Source: an uncultured SAR86 cluster bacterium
GTDB taxonomy: Bacteria > Pseudomonadota > Gammaproteobacteria > Magnimaribacterales > AG-339-G14
Length of the DNA: 43,701 nt
Direction of reading: 5' to 3'
NCBI GenBank assembly: GCA_902624765.1
Contig: CACNYO010000007.1
Span: forward strand, 1 to 43,701
Shown one piece after another: positions 17,098 to 25,865 of this stretch. A program made the translations under genes and the position numbers. Under the pieces are notes generated by a model, which worked only from the letters and a program-made list of their open reading frames with translations, had not been told where the DNA came from and ran no database searches. Position 1 is the first letter of the stretch. Each line of letters starts with the position of its first letter.

Positions 17098-18251
17098 TCA
17101 ACGGGATCCCAACGCTTGATGATCTTGATCTTCAAGGAAAAAGAGTATTAGTCAGATTTGATTACAACGTAAAGTATTTAAATGGAAAAGTCATTGATGA
17201 CGAGAGAATTTTAAGAACACTGTCAACTTTAACCTATGTTCTTTCTAAAGCTAGTTCGGTAATAATTCTTAGTCATCTCGGCAGACCTGAAAAAGTAGGA
17301 GAGATTGATAAAGACTTTTCTCTGAAAAAAGTTGCAGAACATCTAAGTACATTGTTGTCCGAAGAGATTTATTTTCATGATGATTTAAACCTTGATCATT
17401 TCTTAGATAATCAAAAAAAGATTTCGATGTTGGAAAATGTAAGATTTTTTGAAGGCGAAACTGACAACAATGAATTATTTTCAAAAAAACTTGCACAATT
17501 AGCTGATGTTTTTGTCATGGATGCTTTTGGATCGGCTCATAGAAGTCACTGTTCCACTGAGGGAGTTAGTCATTTTATAGATTCATGTGTTGGAAGGTTG
17601 GTTGAGGAAGAGTTAAATTCTCTAGAAGGAATTTTAAATAACCCATCAAAACCAATGCTGGGAATCATCGGCGGCTCAAAAATATCAACAAAAATGAATA
17701 TTCTGGAATCTCTTCTTGAAAGAGTTGATTGGCTTTTCGTTGGAGGAGGGATAGCTAATACATTACACAAATCAAAAGGATATGAGATCGGTCAATCGAT
17801 TGTAGAAAATGATTTTTTGGAAGAAGCAAGAGAACTTAGTAAAAATAACAAAATAATATTGCCCGAGAACTTTGTAGTAGAACAAAAAGATAAATCTATT
17901 GTTGAGAAAACTTTTGAAGGAATATTGCCAGATGACATTATTTATGACGTTAGTATTAACTCAATAAAAAGATTAAATAATATTATCTCGAGTTGTAAAA
18001 CTATCTTATGGAATGGTCCTTTAGGTTTTTTTGAGAGAGAAGAATTTTCAAAAGGTACATTGCATCTTGCCAAGGTTATTTCTGAATCAGACGCATATTC
18101 TGTTATTGGTGGAGGAGAGACTTTAACTGCCTTTAATCAATCAAACTTATTAGATAAAGTAGGATATGCCTCAACTGCTGGAGGCGCCTTTTTGGAATAT
18201 ATTGAGAAAGGATCATTACCCTCTCTAGATGCATTAAAGGAGAAAATATGA
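17094..18251 (+). CDS. pgk: Phosphoglycerate kinase
   Basis: A 385-residue glycolytic kinase interconverting 1,3-bisphosphoglycerate and 3-phosphoglycerate. The N-domain has [20 protein letters not shown], where the family usually has a Pro after NV, and SHLGRP. Next are [24 protein letters not shown] and [12 protein letters not shown]. The C-terminal nucleotide site includes GGGETLTAF and [14 protein letters not shown]. It is joined to tkt and the aldolase by ATGA overlaps, giving a tight three-gene carbon-metabolism unit. Confidence 0.96.
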   Translation: MINGIPTLDDLDLQGKRVLVRFDYNVKYLNGKVIDDERILRTLSTLTYVLSKASSVIILSHLGRPEKVGEIDKDFSLKKVAEHLSTLLSEEIYFHDDLNLDHFLDNQKKISMLENVRFFEGETDNNELFSKKLAQLADVFVMDAFGSAHRSHCSTEGVSHFIDSCVGRLVEEELNSLEGILNNPSKPMLGIIGGSKISTKMNILESLLERVDWLFVGGGIANTLHKSKGYEIGQSIVENDFLEEARELSKNNKIILPENFVVEQKDKSIVEKTFEGILPDDIIYDVSINSIKRLNNIISSCKTILWNGPLGFFEREEFSKGTLHLAKVISESDAYSVIGGGETLTAFNQSNLLDKVGYASTAGGAFLEYIEKGSLPSLDALKEKI

Positions 18252-19261
18252 ATTTTGAAAGTTTAGAAGATATTGCTAATCATATAGTTTCGGAAGGTAA
18301 GGGAATTTTAGCTGCTGATGAAAGCACTCCCACAATTACCAAGAGGTTTGACACGATTGATACAGAATCAACTGAAGAAAATAGAAGAGACTATCGAGAG
18401 TTATTATTCAGAGCGGTAGGTATGAAAAATAACATTGGAGGCGTGATACTTTTTGATGAAACTTTAAGACAAGAAGCGAAAGACGGAACGATGCTTTCGG
18501 ATATTATTTATGCTCAGGGAGCTCTTCCAGGAATAAAAGTAGATAAAGGAATTAAGCCACTTGACTCTTCGCCAGATGAAAATTTAACTCAAGGCTTAGA
18601 TGGCCTTGATGAAAGATGTGCAGAGTATTTTTCATTAGGAGCCAAATTTACTAAGTGGAGAGCAGTAATAAAACAAGACGGTTCATTTCCTTCAGATGAT
18701 TGTCTTAAAGCAAACATGGAGGCTTTGGCAGAGTATGCAAAGATAGTTCAAAACAACAATATGGTTCCAATTGTCGAACCTGAGGTTCTCATGGATGGGT
18801 CCCATTCAATTGAAGATTGTTACTCAGCGACATCTAGAGCACTAGAAATGTTGTTTAATTCTCTGACTGATCATGAAGTTAATATCAAAGGAACAATTCT
18901 AAAGCCCAACATGGTTACCAGCGGTTCAACTGCAAGTGAGCAAGCAAATATCTCTCTAGTAGCAGAAAAAACTGTTAAGTGCTTACAAAACAGTCTTCCT
19001 GATGATTTGCCGGCAGTAACTTTTTTGTCTGGTGGGCAGTCTGATATTGATTCAACTGCACATTTAGACAAGATGAATAAAATATCATCTAATCCTTGGA
19101 AGTTGAGCTTTTCTTATGGAAGAGCACTTCAGCAAGCTGCTCTTAAAGCTTGGAGCGGTAATGTTGAGAACGAGACTGCTGCGCAAGAAGCTTTTTCTCA
19201 CAGAGCTAAAATGAATAAATTAGCTGCTTTAGGAGAATGGGAAAGTTCTTTGGAAAATTAA
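18248..19261 (+). CDS. Class I fructose-bisphosphate aldolase
   Basis: A 337-residue Schiff-base aldolase of the type common in animals and plants. Signatures are GKGILAADEST near the N-terminus, ILFDETLRQ, FTKWRAVI, PIVEPEVLMDG, and GTILKPNMVTSG with the Schiff-base Lys. FLSGGQSD and SFSYGRALQ follow. Gammaproteobacterial pgk operons usually carry the unrelated zinc-dependent class II enzyme, so this is a non-orthologous replacement in the same slot. A metal-free aldolase would save zinc and resist oxidation; that benefit is inference. The stop overlaps the convergent nuclease gene by four bases. Confidence 0.95.
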   Translation: MNFESLEDIANHIVSEGKGILAADESTPTITKRFDTIDTESTEENRRDYRELLFRAVGMKNNIGGVILFDETLRQEAKDGTMLSDIIYAQGALPGIKVDKGIKPLDSSPDENLTQGLDGLDERCAEYFSLGAKFTKWRAVIKQDGSFPSDDCLKANMEALAEYAKIVQNNNMVPIVEPEVLMDGSHSIEDCYSATSRALEMLFNSLTDHEVNIKGTILKPNMVTSGSTASEQANISLVAEKTVKCLQNSLPDDLPAVTFLSGGQSDIDSTAHLDKMNKISSNPWKLSFSYGRALQQAALKAWSGNVENETAAQEAFSHRAKMNKLAALGEWESSLEN

Positions 19262-19731
19262 TTGTTTCGTTGGCGCCATACCCAAGGAGGCATGGCTTCC
19301 TCATCAGCCCAAATTCCTAGCTTATTATTTTGGGCTTTCTTCTGTTCTATATAAAAACTCTCGTCAGTAACGTATTTATCGTAAACCCAAGCACTTCCAG
19401 TCGAGACCATTTTTTTATTGATGTCTTTACCTTCAACATAAATCCTTCCTAAATGTCTTTTGTAGATATCTTGGCCCTCTAGATCAACATCGATAAATCC
19501 TTTTCTAAGAAAAACTTTTAAATTATCTGTAGATTTTTTTCCAAAAGGCTGATCTCTCTCAGGAGCATCTATTTCGGTTAATCTTATTTTGTATAGTTGA
19601 CCGTTCTTGGTTGCATGCACGGTGTCTCCGTCAACCACCCAAACAACTTCTAAATTATTGAGGATTTCCGCATAAGCAGTTGCGGAAAGAAAAACTGTTA
19701 AAAAAAGAAATTGAAGATTATGAAGTTTCAA
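19258..19731 (-). CDS. Exported SNase-like (thermonuclease-family) nuclease
   Basis: A 157-residue staphylococcal-nuclease-like protein with a signal peptide (FLFLTVFLSATAYA). The conserved pattern is VVDGDTVHA, then YKIRLTEIDAPERDQPFG with the metal and catalytic residues. KRHLGRIYVEGKDINKKMV carries the second Arg, and GIWADEEAMPPWVWR closes the domain. It is expected to cut DNA or RNA in the periplasm or outside the cell, perhaps for nutrient recovery. It overlaps the sppA end by 14 bases and is the last gene of the ubiE-to-nuclease run. Confidence 0.9.
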   Translation of the reverse strand: MKLHNLQFLFLTVFLSATAYAEILNNLEVVWVVDGDTVHATKNGQLYKIRLTEIDAPERDQPFGKKSTDNLKVFLRKGFIDVDLEGQDIYKRHLGRIYVEGKDINKKMVSTGSAWVYDKYVTDESFYIEQKKAQNNKLGIWADEEAMPPWVWRQRNN

Positions 19732-21532
19732 TGATGCAAACCTTGCAGATCATACTTGCTGAGGGCTTATTAAAAGGAGCAAGTTCTGTTAAAAATTTAT
19801 AAATCGACTCAGAAGCATTAACAAATTTAATTTTTTCTAATGGAAGGGATAGTTTTCCAAAAATTTCGGAAAGAACTGTTTCAACAAAAGAAACATCACT
19901 TGAGCTGTATTTCAATTGATAATCAGAAATTTTTGCAAGCGCAGCTGCTTTTCCTATAGCATCGTCAATATCGCCAAGCTCATCGATAATATCTATTTGA
20001 AGCGCATCAGTACCTATCCAAACTCTGCCACCAGCAATTTTATTTATTTCAGAAACATCTTTTTTTCTTGATTCTGAGACAACCTCAAGAAATCTTTGGT
20101 AGCTTCTTTCGGCTAAATTATTGAAAATATTATCCAATTCTTTCGTTACCGGTAATTCAGGAGTCCAACCAGCAAACTTGGAAGTTTGAACCCCATCTTT
20201 GCTGATACCGATATACTCTAGGGAATCCTCAGTAGTAAGAAAAGCTATAGCAACCCCTATGGAGCCAGTAATTGTAGTTGGATGTGCAAAAATATAATCA
20301 GCAGGCGTGGAAATATAAACTCCTCCTGAGGCAGCATAGTCACCCATTGAAACTACAACTTTTTTTCCTTTGTTTTTAGCCTGAAGTAATTCATCTCTGA
20401 TGATTTCACTGGCAATTATTGATCCACCAGGACTGTTAACCCTAAAGACAATAGCTTTAGTTTTGTCGTCTTCATGAGCTTTTCTGATCTGTCTAGCAAT
20501 ACCGGCAGATCCTGCAAAGCCTTGCGAAATTTCTCCTTCAACAATTGCGCCTTCAGCAGTGATAACAGAAATTATATTTTCTGATTTTTCTTTGTCTTCT
20601 TTCATCGAAGATGAATATTCCTGATACGTAATGTAATTGTAGGTTTCTCTATCGGATGACTCGTCTTTACCAAATTCATCAATCATAAAACTTCTAAATT
20701 CAGGAAAACTTTTTACACCTGTTAAATAATCTTGCTCTATTCCTGCATCAATGTTGTCGAAAGCGGCTTCACCAATGAAATCGAAATATGAATCTGCAAA
20801 GTTTTGAACATTATCTTCCGAAATACCTCTTGCTTGGGCAATGATTTCTTTGTACTTACTCCATATAGGATCGTAGAGAGCTTTCCTTTGTTTTTTATCA
20901 AAGTCTGACATTGAATCTCTGGTAAGTCCTTCTACAGCAGATTTATAATCACCTTGAGAATAGTTATAGACTTTCATTTTTAAATTTTCGTATAGAGATT
21001 TGCTATAACTTCTGTACCCTCCGATTCCCTGGATATCAAATCCTCCAGCCTGATGTATATAAATTTCATCTGCATGTGCTGCGATTAAGTAGGATGAAGT
21101 TGTATATCTATCCGAAAATGCAATAACTCTTTTTAATTCACTAAGCTTTTTAATTTCCTGGGAAATTTTAATTAAATTTGTCGGTCCAGAATAAGATAAA
21201 CCACTAAAATCCACTAGGACAGCAGGAATATCTTCATCTTTAGAGATTGACTGAATAAGTTTAATAAGATCTCTGGTTTGAATTTGTTCAACCTGACCAA
21301 AAGAAAATTGGAAGTCTGAATACTGCACCTCTTGATCCACTAGGACGCCTTCAGGATTTAAAATAACTACTTTTCCTTCTTTATCAATACTCCTTTCATT
21401 AGGGATAAGAACCGAGATTAGTCCAATAAAAACGAGCGCTAAAAAAATAAAAGTAATCAAGTTTGTTACAACTATTCTTGTGGAAGTTAAAAATCTGCCT
21501 AAAAAATTAAAAACTGATTTGAGTGCGTTCAT
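19718..21532 (-). CDS. sppA: Signal peptide peptidase SppA, long form
   Basis: A 604-residue membrane-bound Ser/Lys protease that degrades leftover signal peptides. One N-terminal membrane segment is seen at about residues 18-42. The 67K form has two repeats. The catalytic Lys lies in the N-terminal repeat in QGDYKSAVEG, and the catalytic Ser in the C-terminal repeat in MGDYAASGGVYIS. FRVNSPGGSIIASE and TITGSIGV are also typical. Its ATG overlaps the tatC stop by four bases, so two export-linked functions are coupled. The C-terminus overlaps the nuclease start by 14 bases. Confidence 0.95.
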   Translation of the reverse strand: MNALKSVFNFLGRFLTSTRIVVTNLITFIFLALVFIGLISVLIPNERSIDKEGKVVILNPEGVLVDQEVQYSDFQFSFGQVEQIQTRDLIKLIQSISKDEDIPAVLVDFSGLSYSGPTNLIKISQEIKKLSELKRVIAFSDRYTTSSYLIAAHADEIYIHQAGGFDIQGIGGYRSYSKSLYENLKMKVYNYSQGDYKSAVEGLTRDSMSDFDKKQRKALYDPIWSKYKEIIAQARGISEDNVQNFADSYFDFIGEAAFDNIDAGIEQDYLTGVKSFPEFRSFMIDEFGKDESSDRETYNYITYQEYSSSMKEDKEKSENIISVITAEGAIVEGEISQGFAGSAGIARQIRKAHEDDKTKAIVFRVNSPGGSIIASEIIRDELLQAKNKGKKVVVSMGDYAASGGVYISTPADYIFAHPTTITGSIGVAIAFLTTEDSLEYIGISKDGVQTSKFAGWTPELPVTKELDNIFNNLAERSYQRFLEVVSESRKKDVSEINKIAGGRVWIGTDALQIDIIDELGDIDDAIGKAAALAKISDYQLKYSSSDVSFVETVLSEIFGKLSLPLEKIKFVNASESIYKFLTELAPFNKPSASMICKVCIIETS

Positions 21533-22257
21533 TGCTTCTTTCGGATGAGCATTCTACCGACAATGATTCCTAATTCATAGAGAAGCCAAGCTGGAATTGC
21601 AAGTAGACTCTGTGAAATTACATCTGGTGGAGTTAATAACATTCCAACTACAAAACATCCTAAAAAAACATAAGGTCTTGCCGATTTAAGTTTACTCACC
21701 GTCACTACATTAGATACAAGAAGCAGAATAATTATTATCGGCATTTCAAAAGCTAAACCGAAAGCAAAAAACATTTTGACAACGAATGACAAGAGTAAAT
21801 TGATGTCCGTCATCATCATTACGTTTTCTGGAGTTGAGGCTGAAAAGAAAGAGAAAACAATCGGGAGAATGACAAAGTAAGCAAAAGTAATTCCGAGATA
21901 AAACAGTAGGATAGAACCTAAAACCAAAGGAAAGAAATAAATCTTTTCTTCAAAATACAATCCTGGCGAAGCAAACTTAATGAGCTGATAAATAAGAAAA
22001 GGTATTGAAATAAATAAGGCTAGATAAAAAGCAAATTTTAGAGGAGTAAGAAAAGGCGAAGCAACCTCAGTAGCTATAAGGCTGGATCCTGTTGGCAAAG
22101 CGCTGATCATTGGATCTGAAATTAAATTAAAAATATCTTTAGAAAAGAAAGCTACAACAACAAAAGTTATTCCTAAAAATATAAGAAACTTGATGATACT
22201 TTTTCTTAAAACAGAAAGGTGCTCGAGATAGTTTGTATCTTTATCTTGATCAATCAT
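21529..22257 (-). CDS. tatC: Sec-independent translocase subunit TatC
   Basis: A 242-residue polytopic membrane protein and twin-arginine signal receptor. The N-terminus YLEHLSVLRKSIIKFL carries the conserved HLxxLR motif that binds the signal peptide. Six hydrophobic segments can be counted. The conserved Phe-Glu pair is in FGLAFEMPIIII and the Pro-rich loop in LLTPPDVISQSLLAIPAWLLYE. It overlaps tatB by 8 bases and sppA by 4. With tatA and tatB it makes a complete Tat system. Confidence 0.97.
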   Translation of the reverse strand: MIDQDKDTNYLEHLSVLRKSIIKFLIFLGITFVVVAFFSKDIFNLISDPMISALPTGSSLIATEVASPFLTPLKFAFYLALFISIPFLIYQLIKFASPGLYFEEKIYFFPLVLGSILLFYLGITFAYFVILPIVFSFFSASTPENVMMMTDINLLLSFVVKMFFAFGLAFEMPIIIILLLVSNVVTVSKLKSARPYVFLGCFVVGMLLTPPDVISQSLLAIPAWLLYELGIIVGRMLIRKKQ

Positions 22258-22444
22258 TTTTTTTATTATGATCTTCGACGTAGATACTATCTTTTATCTC
22301 CTTCGAGGTTTTATTAAAACTTGCACGAATGGATTTAATAGTTTCTTCAACCCACCTTATAAATTGAGGAAGTCTTTCTGGTCCTAATATAACCAGGGCT
22401 ATTATTGAGATTATGAAGAGCTCAAAGAAACCAATTGAAAACAT
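22250..22444 (-). CDS. tatB: Sec-independent translocase subunit TatB, short form
   Basis: A 64-residue single-span protein. The opening [20 protein letters not shown] followed by GPERLP is diagnostic of TatB: Glu8 in the membrane helix and the Gly-Pro hinge. An amphipathic helix follows (FIRWVEETIKSIRASF). Typical TatB proteins are more than twice as long, with a cytoplasmic tail that is absent here. It begins on the last base of tatA (TAATG) and overlaps tatC by 8 bases. Confidence 0.94.
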   Translation of the reverse strand: MFSIGFFELFIISIIALVILGPERLPQFIRWVEETIKSIRASFNKTSKEIKDSIYVEDHNKKND

Positions 22445-22620
22445 TATTGGTTATCTTTATCTTCTTCTTTTGTTGGTTCTTCGTTTACAGCTTTTTTGAA
22501 TCCTTTGAATGCTGATCCAAGATCTGAACCAATATTTTTTAATCTGGAAGTACCGAAAATCAATATTATGATTGCAAGAATGATTAAGATTTGCCAAATG
22601 CTTATGCCGCCAAAACCCAT
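22444..22620 (-). CDS. tatA: Sec-independent translocase subunit TatA
   Basis: A 58-residue gene read directly from the minus strand between hisE and tatB. It starts [19 protein letters not shown], the TatA membrane helix with its conserved Gln. [21 protein letters not shown] follows, with the FGxxRL hinge and amphipathic helix. The tail is short and acidic/basic ([12 protein letters not shown]). TatA forms the pore-like oligomer of the Tat translocase. The TAA shares its final A with the tatB ATG, and the start is 3 bases after the hisE stop. Confidence 0.96.
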   Translation of the reverse strand: MGFGGISIWQILIILAIIILIFGTSRLKNIGSDLGSAFKGFKKAVNEEPTKEEDKDNQ

Positions 22621-22623
22621 TAA

Positions 22624-22935
22624 TTATTTCCTCGATTTTTTTTCTTCATGACCTGATATTCCTTCTCGTTTCTTTAGTTCAAGCAAAACCTCATCGAAAG
22701 GAATATTTTTCTCTGATAATAATACCATTAAGTGAAACAAGAGGTCTGCAGATTCATGCTTTATGCTATCAGGATCATTTTCCAAGAAAGCTTCCGCTAA
22801 TTCTTGTGACTCCTCTTTAATTTTTAGGATGATTTTCTCTTTTTCCATAATTAAAGATGCAACATAAGATTCTTGAGGATCTTTGTTTTTCCTATCCTGA
22901 ATTACCGCTTCAAGATCGTCCAAATATTTCTTCAT
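22624..22935 (-). CDS. hisE: Phosphoribosyl-ATP pyrophosphatase
   Basis: The second step of histidine synthesis, releasing pyrophosphate from PR-ATP. ATG 22935 (MKKYLDDLEAVI) gives 103 residues, the family size. The open frame to 22989 lies inside ubiB and adds unrelated residues. The MazG-like metal site is seen as KIKEESQELAEAF and HESADLLFHLMVLL. The ATG overlaps the ubiB TGA by four bases. In Pseudomonas hisI and hisE both lie between ubiB and tatA. Here only hisE is present, so hisI must be elsewhere or replaced. Confidence 0.94.
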   Translation of the reverse strand: MKKYLDDLEAVIQDRKNKDPQESYVASLIMEKEKIILKIKEESQELAEAFLENDPDSIKHESADLLFHLMVLLSEKNIPFDEVLLELKKREGISGHEEKKSRK

Positions 22936-24470
22936 ATGACAGCAAATATTATCAGAATCAAAAGGAAAGCTAGCGCAAATAATTGCCAAGAATTTCTCCT
23001 TTCAGATTTTTTAACTTCTTTTCTTAAGTCTTGTAATTCAGCTGTGTAATTTTCCATCTTATCTACCGCATCAAATAAATTAGCTATTTGAGAAGGAAGA
23101 TTGATAGCTTTTTCTATCAAGAATCCTGCATCATCATGGATTTTTTTAAAAATTCTAGCCGGATTGTACTTAGCCTTTATCCACTCTTGGATAAAAGGTT
23201 TAGCAGTAACCCATAAATCGAGCTGTGGATAAATCTGTTTACCTAATCCTTCAATATTAATGAGTGTTTTTTCAAGCAATAATAGCGAAGGTGGAAGAGA
23301 AAGATTATATTTTCTTGTTGAATCAAAGAATTGAAATAGCATTTCACCAAAATTTATGTCATCAAAAGGTTTCTCAATAATTGGCTCTAAAAAAGTTCTT
23401 ACCGTAATCTCTAGTTCCAAAGGTGAGGTTTTAGTATCAACCCATCCAGCTTTTATCATAGTCTCAGCAACAGCCTTAAAATTTTGTGAAAACATTTCAG
23501 ATAACATTTTTCCTATAAAAAATTGTTCTTGATCGCTTAAACTTCCGCATATAGCGTAATCAACGTTTATATAAGTAGGTGACTTAGGATTGCTTGTATC
23601 GACAAAAATATTCCCAGGATGCATATCGGCATGAAAGAAATTATCTTCAAATACCTGTTTAAAGAAAATGCTGACTCCACGCTCAGATAAAAGCTTTCTA
23701 TCTACTTCCAATTTATCTAGAGTTTTGAAATCAGTTATCGGGACGCCATTAATTTTTTCTATGGTTAATGTTTGGCTACCAGAAAACTCTGGAAAAACTT
23801 TTGGAACATATAACAAGTTAGAATTTTCAAAATATTCTGCAGTCAATCGAGTGTTCGCTGATTCTCTTTTTAGATTTACTTCTCCTTGAATCACAATTTC
23901 ATACTCTTGAACTAATTCTTTCAGTTGCAGTCTTTGTGCATCTGCAAGAAGAAAGTTCAATAATTTTGAAATTAATTTTATTAGTCCTAGGTTTTTAGAG
24001 ATTTCTTTTTGAATATTTGGACGTATAACTTTCACAACAACTTCTTCTCCAGAAAAAAGAACTGCTTCGTGTACTTGAGCAATAGAGGCTGCCGCCAAAG
24101 GTTTTTTATCAAAGCTTTCATAAAGTTCTTCAATTGATTTCCCCAAGTCATCTTCAATAATATTGATGGCAATGTTTGAGTCAAAAGTAGGTAAATTAGA
24201 TTGAAATTTTGTTAACTCATTAATAATTTCATCATCAAAGAAATCTGATCGTGTTGATAAAATTTGGCCTAACTTTACATAAACTGGACCTGCAAATAGG
24301 AGTGCTGAGAATAATCGCTCCCCCTTGCTTCCTCTTGCAGGAATTAAACGTAGAGGATTTATGACATATAAAGTCTTAAGAAACCAATTTAAATTTAGGT
24401 TAGGCAATAGAAGGTCCAGTCTATATTTCCAGAAAATAAAAACTATCTTAAAGAACTGTATGAAAATCAT
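22932..24470 (-). CDS. ubiB: UbiB-family atypical kinase/ATPase
   Basis: A 512-residue ABC1/AarF/UbiB protein needed for ubiquinone synthesis or lipid-intermediate extraction. It has the KxGQ motif in YVKLGQILSTRSD, the Ala-rich loop AAASIAQVHEA that replaces a normal kinase P-loop, VVVKVIRP with the ATP Lys, and FFHADMHPGNIFVD. One clear hydrophobic segment ends the protein (LFALAFLLILIIFAVI); many relatives have two. It starts one base after the ubiE stop, leaving no room for ubiJ, which normally sits between them. Confidence 0.95.
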   Translation of the reverse strand: MIFIQFFKIVFIFWKYRLDLLLPNLNLNWFLKTLYVINPLRLIPARGSKGERLFSALLFAGPVYVKLGQILSTRSDFFDDEIINELTKFQSNLPTFDSNIAINIIEDDLGKSIEELYESFDKKPLAAASIAQVHEAVLFSGEEVVVKVIRPNIQKEISKNLGLIKLISKLLNFLLADAQRLQLKELVQEYEIVIQGEVNLKRESANTRLTAEYFENSNLLYVPKVFPEFSGSQTLTIEKINGVPITDFKTLDKLEVDRKLLSERGVSIFFKQVFEDNFFHADMHPGNIFVDTSNPKSPTYINVDYAICGSLSDQEQFFIGKMLSEMFSQNFKAVAETMIKAGWVDTKTSPLELEITVRTFLEPIIEKPFDDINFGEMLFQFFDSTRKYNLSLPPSLLLLEKTLINIEGLGKQIYPQLDLWVTAKPFIQEWIKAKYNPARIFKKIHDDAGFLIEKAINLPSQIANLFDAVDKMENYTAELQDLRKEVKKSERRNSWQLFALAFLLILIIFAVI

Positions 24471-24471
24471 C

Positions 24472-25224
24472 TTAGGGCTTAGTTCCTTTATGTAAGGCTA
24501 CAATTCCACCGGTGAGGTTTTCATAACTAGCATCTAAAAAACCAGCAGACTGCATCATTTTCTTAAAAGTTTCTTGATCTGGATGTTTTCTTATCGACTC
24601 CGCTAGATATTGGTAACTATCGGCATCATCTGCAATTAATTTCCCCATCAATGGAAGCAAGTTGAAGGAGTAGATATCGTAGATTTGAGAAAATAAATTT
24701 GAAGTTGGTTTTGAAAATTCTAATACTATGAGCCGACCTCCTGATTTTAAACAATCAAACATACTTTTTAAGGCCTTTTCTTTATCAGTTACGTTTCTTA
24801 TTCCAAATGCAATTGAGATGCAATCAAAAGAATTTTTTTCAAATGGTAACTCTTCAGCATTAGCAATCTTGAAGTCGACATTGAGCCTTCCTGCATCAAG
24901 AACTCTCTTTTTTCCCTCAGCAAGCATATCTTCATTAATGTCTGATAATACGACCCTCCCTGATGATCCAACAATTTTTGAAAATTCTATCGCTAGATCT
25001 CCAGTTCCTCCTGCCACATCAAGCACAGAATCCCCAGATACAATCTGGCTAGACTCAATAGCGGCTTTTTTCCATAATCTATGGATGCCTAGAGACATGA
25101 CATCATTCATGAGGTCATATCTTGAAGCAACGCTACTAAAAACCTCACCGACAAGCTTGGACTTATCTTCCTTTGGCACCTCTTTATAACCAAAGTCAGT
25201 ATATTCTTTTTTGTTTTTATCCAT
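24472..25224 (-). CDS. ubiE: Ubiquinone C-methyltransferase UbiE
   Basis: A SAM-dependent methyltransferase of ubiquinone (and menaquinone) synthesis. ATG 25224 yields 250 residues starting [13 protein letters not shown], which aligns with E. coli UbiE. The upstream in-frame ATG at 25242 adds six residues and is less likely. The SAM site is [12 protein letters not shown], followed by [21 protein letters not shown] and [13 protein letters not shown] are family hallmarks. It is the first gene of an eight-gene minus-strand run and is divergent from orn. Confidence 0.96.
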   Translation of the reverse strand: MDKNKKEYTDFGYKEVPKEDKSKLVGEVFSSVASRYDLMNDVMSLGIHRLWKKAAIESSQIVSGDSVLDVAGGTGDLAIEFSKIVGSSGRVVLSDINEDMLAEGKKRVLDAGRLNVDFKIANAEELPFEKNSFDCISIAFGIRNVTDKEKALKSMFDCLKSGGRLIVLEFSKPTSNLFSQIYDIYSFNLLPLMGKLIADDADSYQYLAESIRKHPDQETFKKMMQSAGFLDASYENLTGGIVALHKGTKP

Positions 25225-25274
25225 ATTTGTTATAGTAACCAACCTTCACTCATCCTGTATTGTAAATTAGTTCT

Positions 25275-25811
25275 ATGGAAAACAAATTAATATGGCTAGA
25301 TCTAGAAATGACTGGTTTGGATCCAAACTCAGAAAAAATCATTGAGATTTTCACAGCCGTAACAGACGAAAACTTAACAGAAATTATTGAAGGACCTAAT
25401 CTAGTTATAAAGCAACCAGACGAAATTCTTGATCAAATGGATGAATGGAATCAAGAACATCATAAAAAATCAGGTTTGATTGACGAGGTTAAAAGAAGCG
25501 TAATAACTCAAGAAGATGCAGAAGCGATGACGCTTGATTTTATATCGCAACACGTTGGTAAAAATGTCTCGCCTCTTTGCGGTAACACAGTTTGGCACGA
25601 TAGAAAATTTTTAACTCTATATATGCCTCGATTAGAAGATTATTTTCATTATCGAGTCATTGATGTAAGTTCAGTCAAGGAACTTGCAAAAAGATGGAGG
25701 CCAGATGCGACAAAGCCAAAATCCAAAGAAATTGCTCACAGAGCTCGTCCAGATGTTTTTGAATCGATTGAGGAATTACGATTTTATAGAGATCATATTT
25801 TTGCTCAATAA
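25275..25811 (+). CDS. orn: Oligoribonuclease
   Basis: A 178-residue DEDDh 3'-5' exonuclease that finishes RNA decay and degrades pGpG dinucleotides. It begins NKLIWLDLEMTGLDP (first Asp and Glu) and continues EIFTAVTDENL. PLCGNTVWHDRKFL and YFHYRVIDVSSVKELAKRW supply further acidic residues, and EIAHRARPDVFESIEELRFY is the C-terminal block. Size and motifs match E. coli Orn. It stands alone, 54 bases before miaB. Confidence 0.97.
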   Translation: MENKLIWLDLEMTGLDPNSEKIIEIFTAVTDENLTEIIEGPNLVIKQPDEILDQMDEWNQEHHKKSGLIDEVKRSVITQEDAEAMTLDFISQHVGKNVSPLCGNTVWHDRKFLTLYMPRLEDYFHYRVIDVSSVKELAKRWRPDATKPKSKEIAHRARPDVFESIEELRFYRDHIFAQ

Positions 25812-25865
25812 TCAGACCTTTTCTTTTTTTCTCAAGCCTATATAGTTGCGAAACTTATATTTGAA

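Noticed and set aside
24728..25189. 153-codon open frame antisense to ubiE
   Set aside because: Shadow of a clear methyltransferase gene; no domain, and Ser/Pro-rich content is a frame artefact.
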